Below, in pieces: positions 1-8,455 of a stretch of DNA of 64,000 nt; the first letter of the stretch is position 1, and each line of letters starts with the position of its first letter. The notes under the pieces are model-generated. The model was given only the letters and a program-made list of their open reading frames with translations. It made no database searches and had not been told where the DNA came from. The stretch covers positions 1-64,000 of the forward strand of contig JBAZOO010000002.1 in NCBI GenBank assembly GCA_041648735.1, given 5' to 3'. The translations under genes were made by a program, and so were the position numbers. This stretch comes from JBAZOO01 sp041648735 (lineage in GTDB: Bacteria; Verrucomicrobiota; Lentisphaeria; Oligosphaerales; CAITYL01).

Positions 1-83
1 GGGGAGCCCGCGACCCGGTTGACGATGTGGTAGTAGGTCCCCTCGGCGTCCGCCGCAACCGGTTTGACTCGTGCTGTCCTCAT
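1..83 (-). CDS. REP-associated tyrosine transposase (Y1_Tnp), N-terminal fragment cut by window edge
   Basis: The minus strand from an ATG at 83 reads MRTARVKPVAADAEGTYYHI followed by VNRVAGS and runs off the window. The YHIVNR segment after a short basic leader is the usual start of Y1/HUH transposases of the REP-associated (RAYT) type, which nick single-stranded DNA at small hairpin repeats through a tyrosine and an HUH pair. Those catalytic residues lie outside the window. GGAGG sits six bases before ATG-83; an alternative ATG is at 86. The repeat cluster at 181-338 lies just upstream, as expected for RAYT genes. The family call rests on about 27 residues, so confidence is moderate. Confidence 0.6.
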   Translation of the reverse strand, partial: MRTARVKPVAADAEGTYYHIVNRVAGS

Positions 84-180
84 CATGCACCTCCCGGCAT
101 CCGTAAATGGCTGCCTTTTGCTAGCCATCATTATAAAGCGACAATGGCTGCGCGTCAAGCGCCGAGGGGTGGTCGGGCAC

Positions 181-338
181 ATTATGCTGTCCCCAACTAC
201 CCCGTCCCCAAGTACCCATTATGCTGTCCCCAAGGCGCAACTACCCCGTCCCCAAGTACCCATTATGCTGTCCCCAAGGCGCAATTATGCTGTCACCAAG
301 GCGCACCAAGGCGCACCAAGGCGCAATTATGCTGTCCC
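181..338. repeat. Cluster of short direct repeats (ATTATGCTGTCCCC)
   Basis: ATTATGCTGTCCCC starts at 181, 218, 262 and 325, with a variant (GTCACC) at 283. The copies are separated by AAGGCGCA and CCGTCCCCAAGTACCC blocks, and GGCGCACCAA is stuttered near 300-322. Spacing is irregular and units are short, so it is not a CRISPR. Position upstream of a RAYT-type gene suggests REP-like target repeats. The rest of 84-540 shows no convincing gene. Confidence 0.7.
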
Positions 339-360
339 CAAGGCGCAGTCCCCAAAATAG

Positions 361-380
361 GCGGAGCGTCCCCGTTCCGC
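361..380. repeat. Dispersed imperfect palindrome, copy 1
   Basis: GCGGAGCGTCCCCGTTCCGC followed by AACC. It is an inverted repeat with a short C-rich centre. Close copies lie at 36052-36071 and 61302-61321, all intergenic and all followed by AACC. Confidence 0.6.
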
Positions 381-540
381 AACCGGCATAGTCCCAGGAT
401 GGACCGGGGACGGTGCCCCGACTTTCGGGGCGGCCCGGCGCGGCTTTCCCCCGCCCTTGTCCCTTTGTCCCCTCAAGGCCCCACCCCTTTTTTGCGCGCC
501 GCGGTTGCAAAGGCGCGTTGCGGTTGCATTTTGTGTCCTT

Positions 541-1335
541 ATGGATGCAGCCTCCGTCAGCCCACCGGGAAGTTCCGGCCGGCCTCTCCTCCCGCGGGAG
601 GCCGCGGCCCATGTCGTGCCGTTCCTGCTCTGGGTGCTGGTGGTGGGGGTGCTGGGACTGTTGCCGGAGCGGTTGGTGCCGCGCCTGCTGCTGCCGTGGA
701 GCTATGCCCTGAAGTCGGTGCTCTGCGCGGGGCTGTTCCTCTGGTACCGGCCTTGGCAGTGGTATCCCGCCTGCCGCTGGCGGAACCTGCCGCTGGCGCT
801 GCTGGCCGGCGTGGCGGTGGCGGTGCTTTGGATCTTGCCGGAGACGCCGTGGGCCCATGCCGCCTTCCCCGCCCTCCAGGAGTTCTACCACCGCTGGCTG
901 ATCCTCTGGCCGGGGGCGTTGCCGGACTATTTCCATCCCGAGTTCTACCCCGCCCTGCCGCCGGAGCATCCGTCGCTGGCCTACAGCCCCGGCGAATGTG
1001 GCTGGGGGCTGACCCTGGCGAAGCTGGCGGGGTCGGCGTTCGTGATCGCGGTGATCGAGGAGTTCTTTTTCCGCGGCTTCCTCTACCGCTGGCTGTGCCG
1101 CCACGATTTCCTCAAGCAGCCGTTGACGGCGCTGGAATGGCAGCCGTTCCTGACCATGCTGCTGCTGTTCGGGTTCGAGCATGACCGCTGGTTGGCCGGG
1201 CTGGTGGCCGGCGCGGTCTATGGCTGGCTGATGCTCCGGACGGGCGACCTCTGGAGCGCCGCCATCGCCCACGTGACCACGAACCTGCTCCTGGGCGGCT
1301 ATGTTGTGCTCTCGGGGCAGTACGGCTTCTGGTGA
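541..1335 (+). CDS. CPBP-family intramembrane protease, exosortase-associated (CAAX protease-related) type
   Basis: A 264-residue polytopic membrane protein. The CPBP/Abi protease motifs are present: EEFFFRGFLYR (Glu-Glu and Arg of motif 1, near residue 173), FGFEHDRW (motif 2 His) and IAHVTTN (motif 4 His/Asn). These residues form the metal-dependent active site within the membrane. The order and the long loop before motif 1 (LPDYFHPEFYP) fit the CAAX protease-related subgroup found with exosortase/PEP-CTERM systems, which suits the PEP-CTERM protein at 61579; no exosortase gene is in the window. The start is the ATG at 541, since the upstream in-frame extension from 457 has no membrane or coding character. 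The substrate is unknown. Confidence 0.75.
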   Translation: MDAASVSPPGSSGRPLLPREAAAHVVPFLLWVLVVGVLGLLPERLVPRLLLPWSYALKSVLCAGLFLWYRPWQWYPACRWRNLPLALLAGVAVAVLWILPETPWAHAAFPALQEFYHRWLILWPGALPDYFHPEFYPALPPEHPSLAYSPGECGWGLTLAKLAGSAFVIAVIEEFFFRGFLYRWLCRHDFLKQPLTALEWQPFLTMLLLFGFEHDRWLAGLVAGAVYGWLMLRTGDLWSAAIAHVTTNLLLGGYVVLSGQYGFW

Positions 1336-1375
1336 GCGCCGCCGCCGCGGCCACAACCGGGGATTGGAAGGAAGG

Positions 1376-2137
1376 ATGGCGACCATGACTGTCAGCGCGA
1401 AACTGAACCGTGAATATGCCGTGCGCACGGTGGCCGTCGGGCTGATCATGCTCGGCTTCTGTGGCTGGTCGCTCTACGATGGCTGGCTTGCCTACCCGGA
1501 GGACAACCGCCGCTTCGAGGCGGTCCGCGCGGAGCTGCTGGCCTTGGACGCCACGCCGGCGGCGCTGCTCCAGGTGGACGCGGTCACCCGGGAGCGGCCG
1601 GTCGATGCCCCCTACAAGGCCCGCGGCTGGGCGACGCCGAAGAAGCTGGCCAAGGAGCTGGCGGAGCTGCGGGAGCGGGCGGCGAAGATGACCGGCCCCG
1701 ACCCGGCCCAGGCCGCCGCGGCCCAGCGGCGCTGGCTCCGCGAGCTGCTGGAGAAGCCGTTGCGCAGCCGCAACGACATCCAGGTGCAGAATGTCATGGC
1801 CTTGGTCACCGGGATCTGGAGCGGCGCCTTGCTGCTCTCGCTCGCCGCCAAGGCGCGGCGGCGCTTCACGGCGGATGACACGGGGCTTGCCGGGTTCCGG
1901 CCCCAGCCGATCCGCTACGAGGAGATCGTCGCCCTCGACCTCGGCAAATGGGCGGGGAAGGGGATCGCCAAGCTCCGGGTGCGGACTCCGCAAGGCGGCG
2001 AGGCCATCCTTGTCCTGGACGACTGGCACTTCCGCGGCATGGGCGACCTGCTCAAGGCCATCGAGGAGCGGCGGCCCGACCTCGCCCCCGCCGCCGCGCC
2101 GCCGGCGGACTCCGCGGCGGGCGGCGCCGCCGCCTGA
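1376..2137 (+). CDS. Hypothetical two-helix membrane protein
   Basis: A 253-residue protein that I do not recognise. A hydrophobic helix lies at about 20-40 (VAVGLIMLGFCGWSLY), followed by a charged, probably helical segment with EL/AK repeats to about residue 135. A second hydrophobic stretch follows at about 140-160 (VMALVTGIWSGALLLSLAA). The soluble C-terminal region contains DDTGLAGF and LVLDDWHFRG, then an Ala/Pro-rich tail. The start ATG at 1376 follows GGAAGGAAGG. It lies 40 bp after the protease gene in the same direction, so co-transcription is likely. No catalytic motif is visible. Confidence 0.55.
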   Translation: MATMTVSAKLNREYAVRTVAVGLIMLGFCGWSLYDGWLAYPEDNRRFEAVRAELLALDATPAALLQVDAVTRERPVDAPYKARGWATPKKLAKELAELRERAAKMTGPDPAQAAAAQRRWLRELLEKPLRSRNDIQVQNVMALVTGIWSGALLLSLAAKARRRFTADDTGLAGFRPQPIRYEEIVALDLGKWAGKGIAKLRVRTPQGGEAILVLDDWHFRGMGDLLKAIEERRPDLAPAAAPPADSAAGGAAA

Positions 2138-2183
2138 CGGCGCCTTGCCCGGGCAAGGATGCCGGGGCGGCCGGCCGTGACGG

Positions 2184-2930
2184 TCACTCGCCGTCCGGCG
2201 TGCTTCGCCCTTGCTGCTGTTGCAGGTAGCCGCGGCTGCGCCGCAGGTGGTTGCCGATCGCTTCCTGGCATTGCAGGAGATGCCCCTTCATGGCGCCGAG
2301 CAGCTTGGCGAGGCGGGGCTTTTCCTGGATGAGCTGGGCGAGGCGGCCGATGGCGAGGTTGAGCTGGCTCAGGCTGCGCTTGGCCAAGGCGATGCTGGCC
2401 GCCGGCTGCTGGTAGGTGCCGTCACTGATGCTGTAGGCGAGGTTGGCGAGGGCCCGGCCGATGTGGAAGAGGATCTTGAGCCCGAGGGGGCGGGCGTCGG
2501 GGGGGAGGATGGCGGCGTAGATGTTGCACCAGCCGATGGCGGTCTGGCGGAGCATGACGAAGCCAGGGTCGGTCTCGTAGAAGAGCTGGTCGCCGGGCTG
2601 GGGCAACTGCCGCTCCTCCTCGCCTTCCCCTTCGGCCCCTTCCTCCTCCCATTCCTCCTCGTAAGGCGGCTCCGCCTCGTCCTCCGGGGCGATGAAATTG
2701 CTGAATTCGCAGAGCTGGCGGCTCTCGCAGTTCTCGCAGTCGAAGTTGCAGTTGAGCATCTTCCCCTTGAACTCCTTGCCCAGCTTGGTGGCGATGAGCT
2801 GGCGGGCGCCGGGGAGGTCGGAGAAGCGTTTGAGCAGGTCGAAGAACTGGGCGGCGTAGCGGTCGCTTTCGCGGAGGTACTGTTCCCAGTCGTATTCGTC
2901 CCAGTGGCTGGTGTCGGGCGGCTGCGGCAT
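2184..2930 (-). CDS. Hypothetical protein with a cysteine cluster and acidic linker
   Basis: A 248-residue soluble protein of unknown function. After an acidic, aromatic N-terminus there is a four-cysteine cluster, NCNFDCENCESRQLC (C-x3-C-x2-C-x5-C, about residues 60-73). It could bind zinc or an iron-sulfur cluster. A Glu-rich linker follows (EEEWEEEGAEGEGEEE), then a helical C-terminal half rich in Leu, Ala and Gln. No signal peptide or membrane segment is seen. It converges with the gene at 1376. The start codon at 2930 has no clear ribosome site, and a run of 12 G lies about 25 bp upstream (2953-2964). Confidence 0.55.
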   Translation of the reverse strand: MPQPPDTSHWDEYDWEQYLRESDRYAAQFFDLLKRFSDLPGARQLIATKLGKEFKGKMLNCNFDCENCESRQLCEFSNFIAPEDEAEPPYEEEWEEEGAEGEGEEERQLPQPGDQLFYETDPGFVMLRQTAIGWCNIYAAILPPDARPLGLKILFHIGRALANLAYSISDGTYQQPAASIALAKRSLSQLNLAIGRLAQLIQEKPRLAKLLGAMKGHLLQCQEAIGNHLRRSRGYLQQQQGRSTPDGE

Positions 2931-3062
2931 GGAAGGGGGGGAGCCTGCACGTGGGGGGGGGGGGCGGCGGAAGGGACGCGGCCGCCAAGGAAGGGGGCGG
3001 CGTCCCGCTGGCCTCGCTTGCCGCCGTTTCCGCCCGCCGGCTGGTGGGGAGCGGAGGGGGAA

Positions 3063-3136
3063 TGGCTACCCCGCCAGGATTCGAACCTGGACAAAGAGAA
3101 CCAAAATCTCTTGTGCTACCGTTACACTACGGGGTA
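3063..3136 (-). tRNA. tRNA-Gln (anticodon TTG)
   Basis: Reading the minus strand, the acceptor stem TACCCCG (5') pairs with CGGGGTA (3'), followed by discriminator G and an encoded CCA (3063-3065). The anticodon stem AGAGA/TCTCT encloses loop TTTTGGT, giving anticodon TTG for glutamine. The T-loop TTCGAAT is intact. Total length is 74 nt. It lies between the gspF end and the gene at 2184-2930. Confidence 0.95.
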
Positions 3137-3195
3137 GCGGATTGCGGAATCCGCAAGGGCCGTACTATAGCCGCCCCGGCCGGGATTCTCAAGGG

Positions 3196-4395
3196 TCAGA
3201 TCCGGTTCATTTCCAGGATGGCGAGGAAGATGGAGAGGACGACCATCAGGACGACGGCGGCCAGGAGGAGGATGACGGCGGGCTCGAAGAGGGCCAGCAG
3301 CCGTTTGGTGCGCTGGCGCAGGGCCGCCTCGTACTGGGTGGCGACTTGTTCGAGCATTCCGCCCAGGTCGCCCGATTCCTCGCCGATGGCGAGCATCTGC
3401 AAGGCGGTGGCGGGGACGAAGGGGCTTTTGCGCAGGGCGCCGGAGAGCTTGCTGCCGCCGCGCAGTTCGGCGGCGATGCCGGCGAAGGAGGCGGCGATCC
3501 GCAAGTTGCCGACGGTGCGGGCGGCGATGCGGACGCTGTTGAGGAGGTGGACGTGGTTGCGGACGAGCACGGCGAGGGTGCGGAAGAAGCGGGCGATCTC
3601 CAGGGCGCGGCCCAGGGGGCCGAGCAGCGGCAGGCGCAGCCGGGCGGCGTCCCACCAGGCGCGGGGCTTGCCGCCGCGGCGGACGGCGGCGGTGAAGAGG
3701 GCGGCGGCGATGGCCAGGAGCAGCCAGAGCCACCAGAGGGCGCTCAGGGTTTGGCCGAAGCCGAGCAGCAGCCTAGTGGGCAGCGGCAGGGGGCGGCCCA
3801 TGGTCTGGAAGAGCTTGGCGAAGCGGGGGAGGAAGACGGTGAAGAGCAGGATGATGACGCCAAAGGTGACGGAGAGGAGGATGGCGGGGTAGATGGAGCT
3901 GGTGATGAGGAAGTCGCGCAGTTCGCGGCGGTCCCCGAGGAAGCGGCGGAGTTCGCCGACGACTTCGGTGAGGGCGCCCGATTCCTCGCCGGCTTCGATC
4001 AGGTTGGCATAGAAATCGGGGAAGCGCCGGCCCTGGCCGCGGATGAGGGCGGAGAGTTTTTTGCCTTCGTGCAGGCCGCGGCGCAGGTCGCGGACCAGTT
4101 GGCGGTCGGCCGGGCGTTCCGTGCCGTCGGCGAGGATGCCGAGGGCGCGTTCCAGGGGGATGTGGGCGCGGAGGAGCGGTTCCAGGCGGGCGGTGAAGTC
4201 GCAGGCGTCGAAGCTCTGGCGGCCCCAGGGGAAGCCGCCGGCGGTGGCCAGGTTTTCGGCGGGGCCGAGGGATTGGAGGGGGAGGCAGCCGCGGGCGCGG
4301 AGGCGGGCGAGGGCGTCCGCCTCGCCGTCGCCCTCGATGAGCAGGTCGGCGACGCGTCCCTCCGGATCGGCGGCTCTGAACTTGAACTGGGGCAT
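3196..4395 (-). CDS. gspF: Type II secretion inner-membrane platform protein GspF
   Basis: A 399-residue member of the GspF/PilC family, the polytopic platform that couples the GspE ATPase to pseudopilus growth. The two tandem GspF domains are visible, each with the EESG motif (LIEAGEESGAL near residue 140 and AIGEESGDL near 340). Hydrophobic segments lie at about 165-190, 215-240 and at the C-terminus (VILLLAAVVLMVVLSIFLAI). Length is normal. It is the last gene of the secretion operon, 28 bp after gspE, and is followed by tRNA-Gln on the same strand. Confidence 0.93.
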   Translation of the reverse strand: MPQFKFRAADPEGRVADLLIEGDGEADALARLRARGCLPLQSLGPAENLATAGGFPWGRQSFDACDFTARLEPLLRAHIPLERALGILADGTERPADRQLVRDLRRGLHEGKKLSALIRGQGRRFPDFYANLIEAGEESGALTEVVGELRRFLGDRRELRDFLITSSIYPAILLSVTFGVIILLFTVFLPRFAKLFQTMGRPLPLPTRLLLGFGQTLSALWWLWLLLAIAAALFTAAVRRGGKPRAWWDAARLRLPLLGPLGRALEIARFFRTLAVLVRNHVHLLNSVRIAARTVGNLRIAASFAGIAAELRGGSKLSGALRKSPFVPATALQMLAIGEESGDLGGMLEQVATQYEAALRQRTKRLLALFEPAVILLLAAVVLMVVLSIFLAILEMNRI

Positions 4396-4423
4396 GGGTT
4401 GGGGGAGGGGAGTCGGGGCGGTT

Positions 4424-6043
4424 TCATTCGTGGACGGCGCGGGCGAGTTCGACGGCGGTGGTGATGCCGGCGGCGACCTTGGCCTTGCCGTCCTCGACGA
4501 TGGGGGTCATGCCGTGCTGGCGGGCGATTTCGGCGATTTCGCTGCTGGAGGCATGGCGGTTGATGGCTTGGCGGATGGCGTCGTCAACGGCCAGCAGCTC
4601 GAAGATGCCGGTCCGCCCCTTGTAGCCGGTGCCGGCGCAGGTTTTGCAGCGGCCGGCGCTGGTCTGGCCGCTGCCGGCGCAGGCGGTGCAGGTTTTGCGG
4701 ACGAGGCGCTGGGAGAGGATGCCGGCGAGGGCGGAGGCGATGAGGAAGCCTTCGACGCCCATGTCGAGGAGGCGGCTGATGGCGCCGGCGGCGTCGTTGG
4801 TGTGGAGGGTGCTGAAGACGAGGTGGCCGGTGAGGGCGGCGTGGATGGCGATTTCGGCGGTATCGCGGTCGCGGATTTCGCCGACGAGGATGATGTCGGG
4901 ATCCTGGCGGACGATGTTGCGCAGGCCGTTGGCGAAGTCGAGGCCGATCTTGGGGTTGACCTGCATCTGGGAGAGGCGTTCCAGGCGGTATTCGACCGGA
5001 TCCTCGATGGTGATGACCTTCACGTCGGGGGTGTTGAGGCGGGCCATGACGGAATAGAGGGTGGTGGTCTTGCCGGAGCCGGTGGGGCCGACGACCAGGA
5101 TCATGCCGTGGGGCAGGTCGGTGAGTTGCTCGAAGCGGCGGCGGAGGGGCTCGGCCATGCCGCCGCGGGCGAGGTCGTACTGCATGGACTCCTTGCGCAG
5201 CAGGCGGAGGACGATGCTTTCGCCGCCCATGGTGGGGATGGTGCTGACGCGGATGTCGAGTTCCTGGCGGCCGATGCGCTCGTGGATGCGGCCGTCCTGG
5301 GGGAGGCGGTTTTCGGCGATGTTCATGCCGGCGATGAGCTTGAGGCGGGAAGCGACGGCAGGGAATTGGCTGGCGGGGGCGGTGGCGGCTTCCTGGAGCA
5401 GGCCGTCAATGCGGAAGCGGACGACCAGGCGGGATGGCTCGGGCTCGACATGGATGTCGCTGGCCTCCATTTCCACGGCGCGGGTGAAGAGGTCGGTGAC
5501 GAAGCGGACGACCTTGGCCTCGCTGGCGAGGGTGCGCAGGGCCTCCTCGCTGTCGCCGCTGGCCAGCGCCGCTTCCCCGGCGGCCTCGCCGGCGTTCTCG
5601 TAGACGGTGGCGATCAGCCGTTCGACGGTGGCGCGCCGGCCGAGGGTGAACTGGATTTCCAGTCCGAAGAGCCGGCGGAAGGCGATGGCGAGTTCGGGGA
5701 GGCGGTAGGGGTCGCTCACCAGCAATTCCAGGCGGCCGTCCTCGCGGCGCAGGGGGATGCAGCCGTTGTGGGCCAGGAACTCGGGGGAGACGCCGGGCAG
5801 GCGTTCGACCGGGCCGATCTCGTCCTCGGGCTTGACCGGCAGGCCGGTGGCGCGGGCGTAGGCGGCGAGCAGCTCCGGTTCGGTGAGGGTGCCGTGGGCG
5901 CAGAGTTCGCCGTCAACCTGCCGCCGGGACTGGCCGGCCGCCAGCAGGGCGGGATAGTCCGGCTGCCGGCGGGTCAGCTCGGCCTGGAGGGCCACCTCCA
6001 GCGCGTGCGGGTCGGACAGACGGTTGGCGGCGGCGGCGGGCAT
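4424..6043 (-). CDS. gspE: Type II secretion ATPase GspE
   Basis: A 539-residue hexameric secretion ATPase that powers pseudopilus assembly from the cytoplasmic face. An N-terminal MshEN/GspE-N-type domain (about 1-150) precedes the ATPase core. Walker A is GPTGSGKTTTLYS (about residue 319), the Asp box is TIEDPVEY, Walker B is ILVGEIRDRDTAEIA (about 382), and the His box is TGHLVFSTLHTNDA. A tetracysteine zinc motif follows (CTAC then CKTCAGTGY, about 446-472), as in classical GspE. It starts 2 bp after gspD stops, consistent with coupled translation. Confidence 0.95.
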   Translation of the reverse strand: MPAAAANRLSDPHALEVALQAELTRRQPDYPALLAAGQSRRQVDGELCAHGTLTEPELLAAYARATGLPVKPEDEIGPVERLPGVSPEFLAHNGCIPLRREDGRLELLVSDPYRLPELAIAFRRLFGLEIQFTLGRRATVERLIATVYENAGEAAGEAALASGDSEEALRTLASEAKVVRFVTDLFTRAVEMEASDIHVEPEPSRLVVRFRIDGLLQEAATAPASQFPAVASRLKLIAGMNIAENRLPQDGRIHERIGRQELDIRVSTIPTMGGESIVLRLLRKESMQYDLARGGMAEPLRRRFEQLTDLPHGMILVVGPTGSGKTTTLYSVMARLNTPDVKVITIEDPVEYRLERLSQMQVNPKIGLDFANGLRNIVRQDPDIILVGEIRDRDTAEIAIHAALTGHLVFSTLHTNDAAGAISRLLDMGVEGFLIASALAGILSQRLVRKTCTACAGSGQTSAGRCKTCAGTGYKGRTGIFELLAVDDAIRQAINRHASSSEIAEIARQHGMTPIVEDGKAKVAAGITTAVELARAVHE

Positions 6044-6045
6044 GG

Positions 6046-8367
6046 TCAGAATTCCAGTCCTTGGTTGCGGTAGGCGTCGAGGGTCTGCTTGTAGCGGCGC
6101 AGCATCCCTTCGAGGGGGCTTTCCTCATGGACGATTTTGCCGGTGATCATCATGACCAGCTCGGTCTTGGTGTCCTCCTTCTCAGTGTAGCCGAAGATGC
6201 GGTTGAGCACGGGCACCTTGACCAGGAAGGGGATGGAGCTGAGGTTGTCGAGCTTGCGGCTGCGGATCAGGCCGCCGACGAAGAGGGTGCTGCCGTCGCG
6301 GAGGGCGAGGGCGGTCTCGATGCGCCGCTTCTGGATGGTGGGGGAGTCGATGTTTGAGCTTTTGGTCTTGACGGCGTCGGAGACCTCCTGGTCGATCTCC
6401 AGGGCGATGAGGCCGCCCTTGGTGACGCGCGGGGTGACCTTGAGGATGATGCCGGTGTCCTCGTACTGGTAGGTGCGGCGCAGCGAGGTGCTGTCCGGGG
6501 TGGGGGACGACGCGGTGTCGGAGATTTCATTGGCGACCAGGGGCACCTTGTCCCCCACCTGGATCGTGGCGGTGGTGTTGCTGGTGACGACCACCTGCGG
6601 GCTGGAGATGACCTCGATCTTGCCGGTGCCGGCGAGGGCGCGGAGGTAGGCGAACTTCTGGGTCGGGTTGAGCGGGTCGCTGACCCAGTAGGTGAGGCCG
6701 CTGTCGAGATCCGCGGGGGGGGTGACGCCGGGGGCGAGGGCGGCGAAGTTGGTGCCGAAGATTGAGGTGTAGCTGCCGTGGGCGGTGCCTTTGGTGCTGA
6801 ACTCCAGCCCGAACTGGGTGCTTTCGGTGAGGGTGACCTCGGAGACGACCACCTCGAGCAGGACCTGGGAGGGGGCGGTGTCCAGGCGGCTGAGGAAAGC
6901 GTTGAGCATGGCGTAGACGCGGGGCACGGTGCGGATCAGCAGGCGGTTCTGGGCGGAATCGGCCACGATCTTGACCGGGATTTCAAAGACGCTGGCGGGG
7001 CCGGCCTCGGGCGCGGCCTGGCCGGCGGCGCCGGTGGCGGCGGTGGCCGTGGCGGGCTGGGGCGGGCGCGCCGTGGCGGCGGTTCCGGCCGTCTCGCCGC
7101 GGGCGGCGGTGCCGCCGCCCGTGCCGGTGCGCCGGCCCGGGGTGGCGCCGGCTGGCTCCTGGGTCGTGGCCGTGGTGGTGGCGCCGCCGCCCTGGGCGGA
7201 GGCGGTGCTGCTGCCGGCGACCACCGTGGCACTTTCGACCACGAACATCCCCTGGAGCATCGGCAGCAGTTCGTCCGCCTTGCCGTTCATCACCTTGTAG
7301 ATGTAGAGCGCCTCCTGCTCGCCCACGTCGGTGCGGTCGAGGACGGCAACCCATTGTTTCACTTCGGCCAGGGCCTCTTCGGTGGCGGCGGCGGCCACCA
7401 GCAGTTGCATCCGGTCGAGGATCTGGAGCTGGATGGCGCCGGGTTCGCCGCCGGCGGGGTCGGTGGTGACCGGGAAGCCGAGCACCGGCAGCAGCGCCGC
7501 GAGTTCGTTGCGGATGCGGGTGGCGGAGACGTTGCGGCAGGGGATCACGGCCTTGGGCCAGCCGGCCTTGTTCCGCTGGTCCAGCAGCGGCAGCAGGGCG
7601 CGGACGCGGGCGAGGTTGGCCTCGGGCTCGACCAGCAGCAGGGCGTTGCGCCCCGGCAGGTCGATGGCGGTGGCGCCTTCGGTGAGGAACGGCTTGAGCT
7701 TCTCCAGCACGTCCTTGGAGGAGGCGTAGCGCAGCGGCAACAGCGCCGCCGTGACGTTAGCGGCAGGTTCCGCGCCCGCGGCCAGCAGCCGCCGCTCCTG
7801 CGGCAGCTTGCTGAACGGCAGGATGTGGAGCACGCCGCCCTCGGGCGAGGCATAGGCCCCGGAAAGTTGCAGCAGCCGGTCGAACATCTGCCAAAGTTGG
7901 CGCCGGGACATGTTGGCGTGGACGGACATGGTGACCGCCCCCTTCAGGCTTGGGTCAAGCAAGTAGTTGAACCCCAGAATCTTGGCGAAGGCCGGGACGA
8001 GGTCGGCGAGCGGGGCGGCGTCGAAGGCGAGCAGGGCCGGCTCGGGCAGCGGCGCGTCCGGCTTCTCCCCCAGATACGGTTCATAGAACGGCGGGCGTGC
8101 CGCCGGCGCGGGTGCCGCGGCGGTGGCCGCGGCGGCCGGCAGCGCCAGCTCGGCGCCGCGGCCGGCGGTGAGCTGCGGCGCCGCGACGAGGTCGGTGACC
8201 AGCGGATCGCCCGCGGGCTCCGGGGCGGCGGCTGGGCGGGCGGGCGGCGGCCGGCTCGCGGCGGCGGCCGGCGGCGGCGCCGCCGCCGGGGCCGGCGTTT
8301 GGCAGGATGGCGCGGCGAGGAGCGCCAGCGTCAGCAGCGCGGCGGGGAGGGAAAGGAATCGTTTCAT
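6046..8367 (-). CDS. gspD: Type II secretion secretin GspD
   Basis: A 773-residue outer-membrane secretin that forms the exit channel. The start is ATG 8367, giving MKRFLSLPAALLTLALLAAP then SC, a hydrophobic signal with a possible lipoprotein cysteine. Ring-building N domains follow (DLVPAFAKILGFNYLLDPSL), then repeated KH-like N domains. A Thr/Gly/Ala-rich spacer lies near 430-500. The C-terminal secretin core contains ISSPQVVVTSNTTATIQVGD and the VGGLIRSRK segment. An upstream in-frame extension to 8574 overlaps gspC and has no signal peptide, so it is not used. The 88-bp gap to gspC holds a small GAAACTGG stutter (about 8393-8412). Confidence 0.93.
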   Translation of the reverse strand: MKRFLSLPAALLTLALLAAPSCQTPAPAAAPPPAAAASRPPPARPAAAPEPAGDPLVTDLVAAPQLTAGRGAELALPAAAATAAAPAPAARPPFYEPYLGEKPDAPLPEPALLAFDAAPLADLVPAFAKILGFNYLLDPSLKGAVTMSVHANMSRRQLWQMFDRLLQLSGAYASPEGGVLHILPFSKLPQERRLLAAGAEPAANVTAALLPLRYASSKDVLEKLKPFLTEGATAIDLPGRNALLLVEPEANLARVRALLPLLDQRNKAGWPKAVIPCRNVSATRIRNELAALLPVLGFPVTTDPAGGEPGAIQLQILDRMQLLVAAAATEEALAEVKQWVAVLDRTDVGEQEALYIYKVMNGKADELLPMLQGMFVVESATVVAGSSTASAQGGGATTTATTQEPAGATPGRRTGTGGGTAARGETAGTAATARPPQPATATAATGAAGQAAPEAGPASVFEIPVKIVADSAQNRLLIRTVPRVYAMLNAFLSRLDTAPSQVLLEVVVSEVTLTESTQFGLEFSTKGTAHGSYTSIFGTNFAALAPGVTPPADLDSGLTYWVSDPLNPTQKFAYLRALAGTGKIEVISSPQVVVTSNTTATIQVGDKVPLVANEISDTASSPTPDSTSLRRTYQYEDTGIILKVTPRVTKGGLIALEIDQEVSDAVKTKSSNIDSPTIQKRRIETALALRDGSTLFVGGLIRSRKLDNLSSIPFLVKVPVLNRIFGYTEKEDTKTELVMMITGKIVHEESPLEGMLRRYKQTLDAYRNQGLEF

Positions 8368-8455
8368 TTGGGAGGCCCCATGCTTTGGGAAACTGGAAAC
8401 TGGAAACTGGGGAATCAGCGGCGGGCGGTTTTTGTGCCCTTCGAGTGGCTCTGGC

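Noticed and set aside
181..338. CRISPR array
   Set aside because: Units are about 14 bp with irregular, similar spacers and no cas genes; this is a simple repeat cluster.
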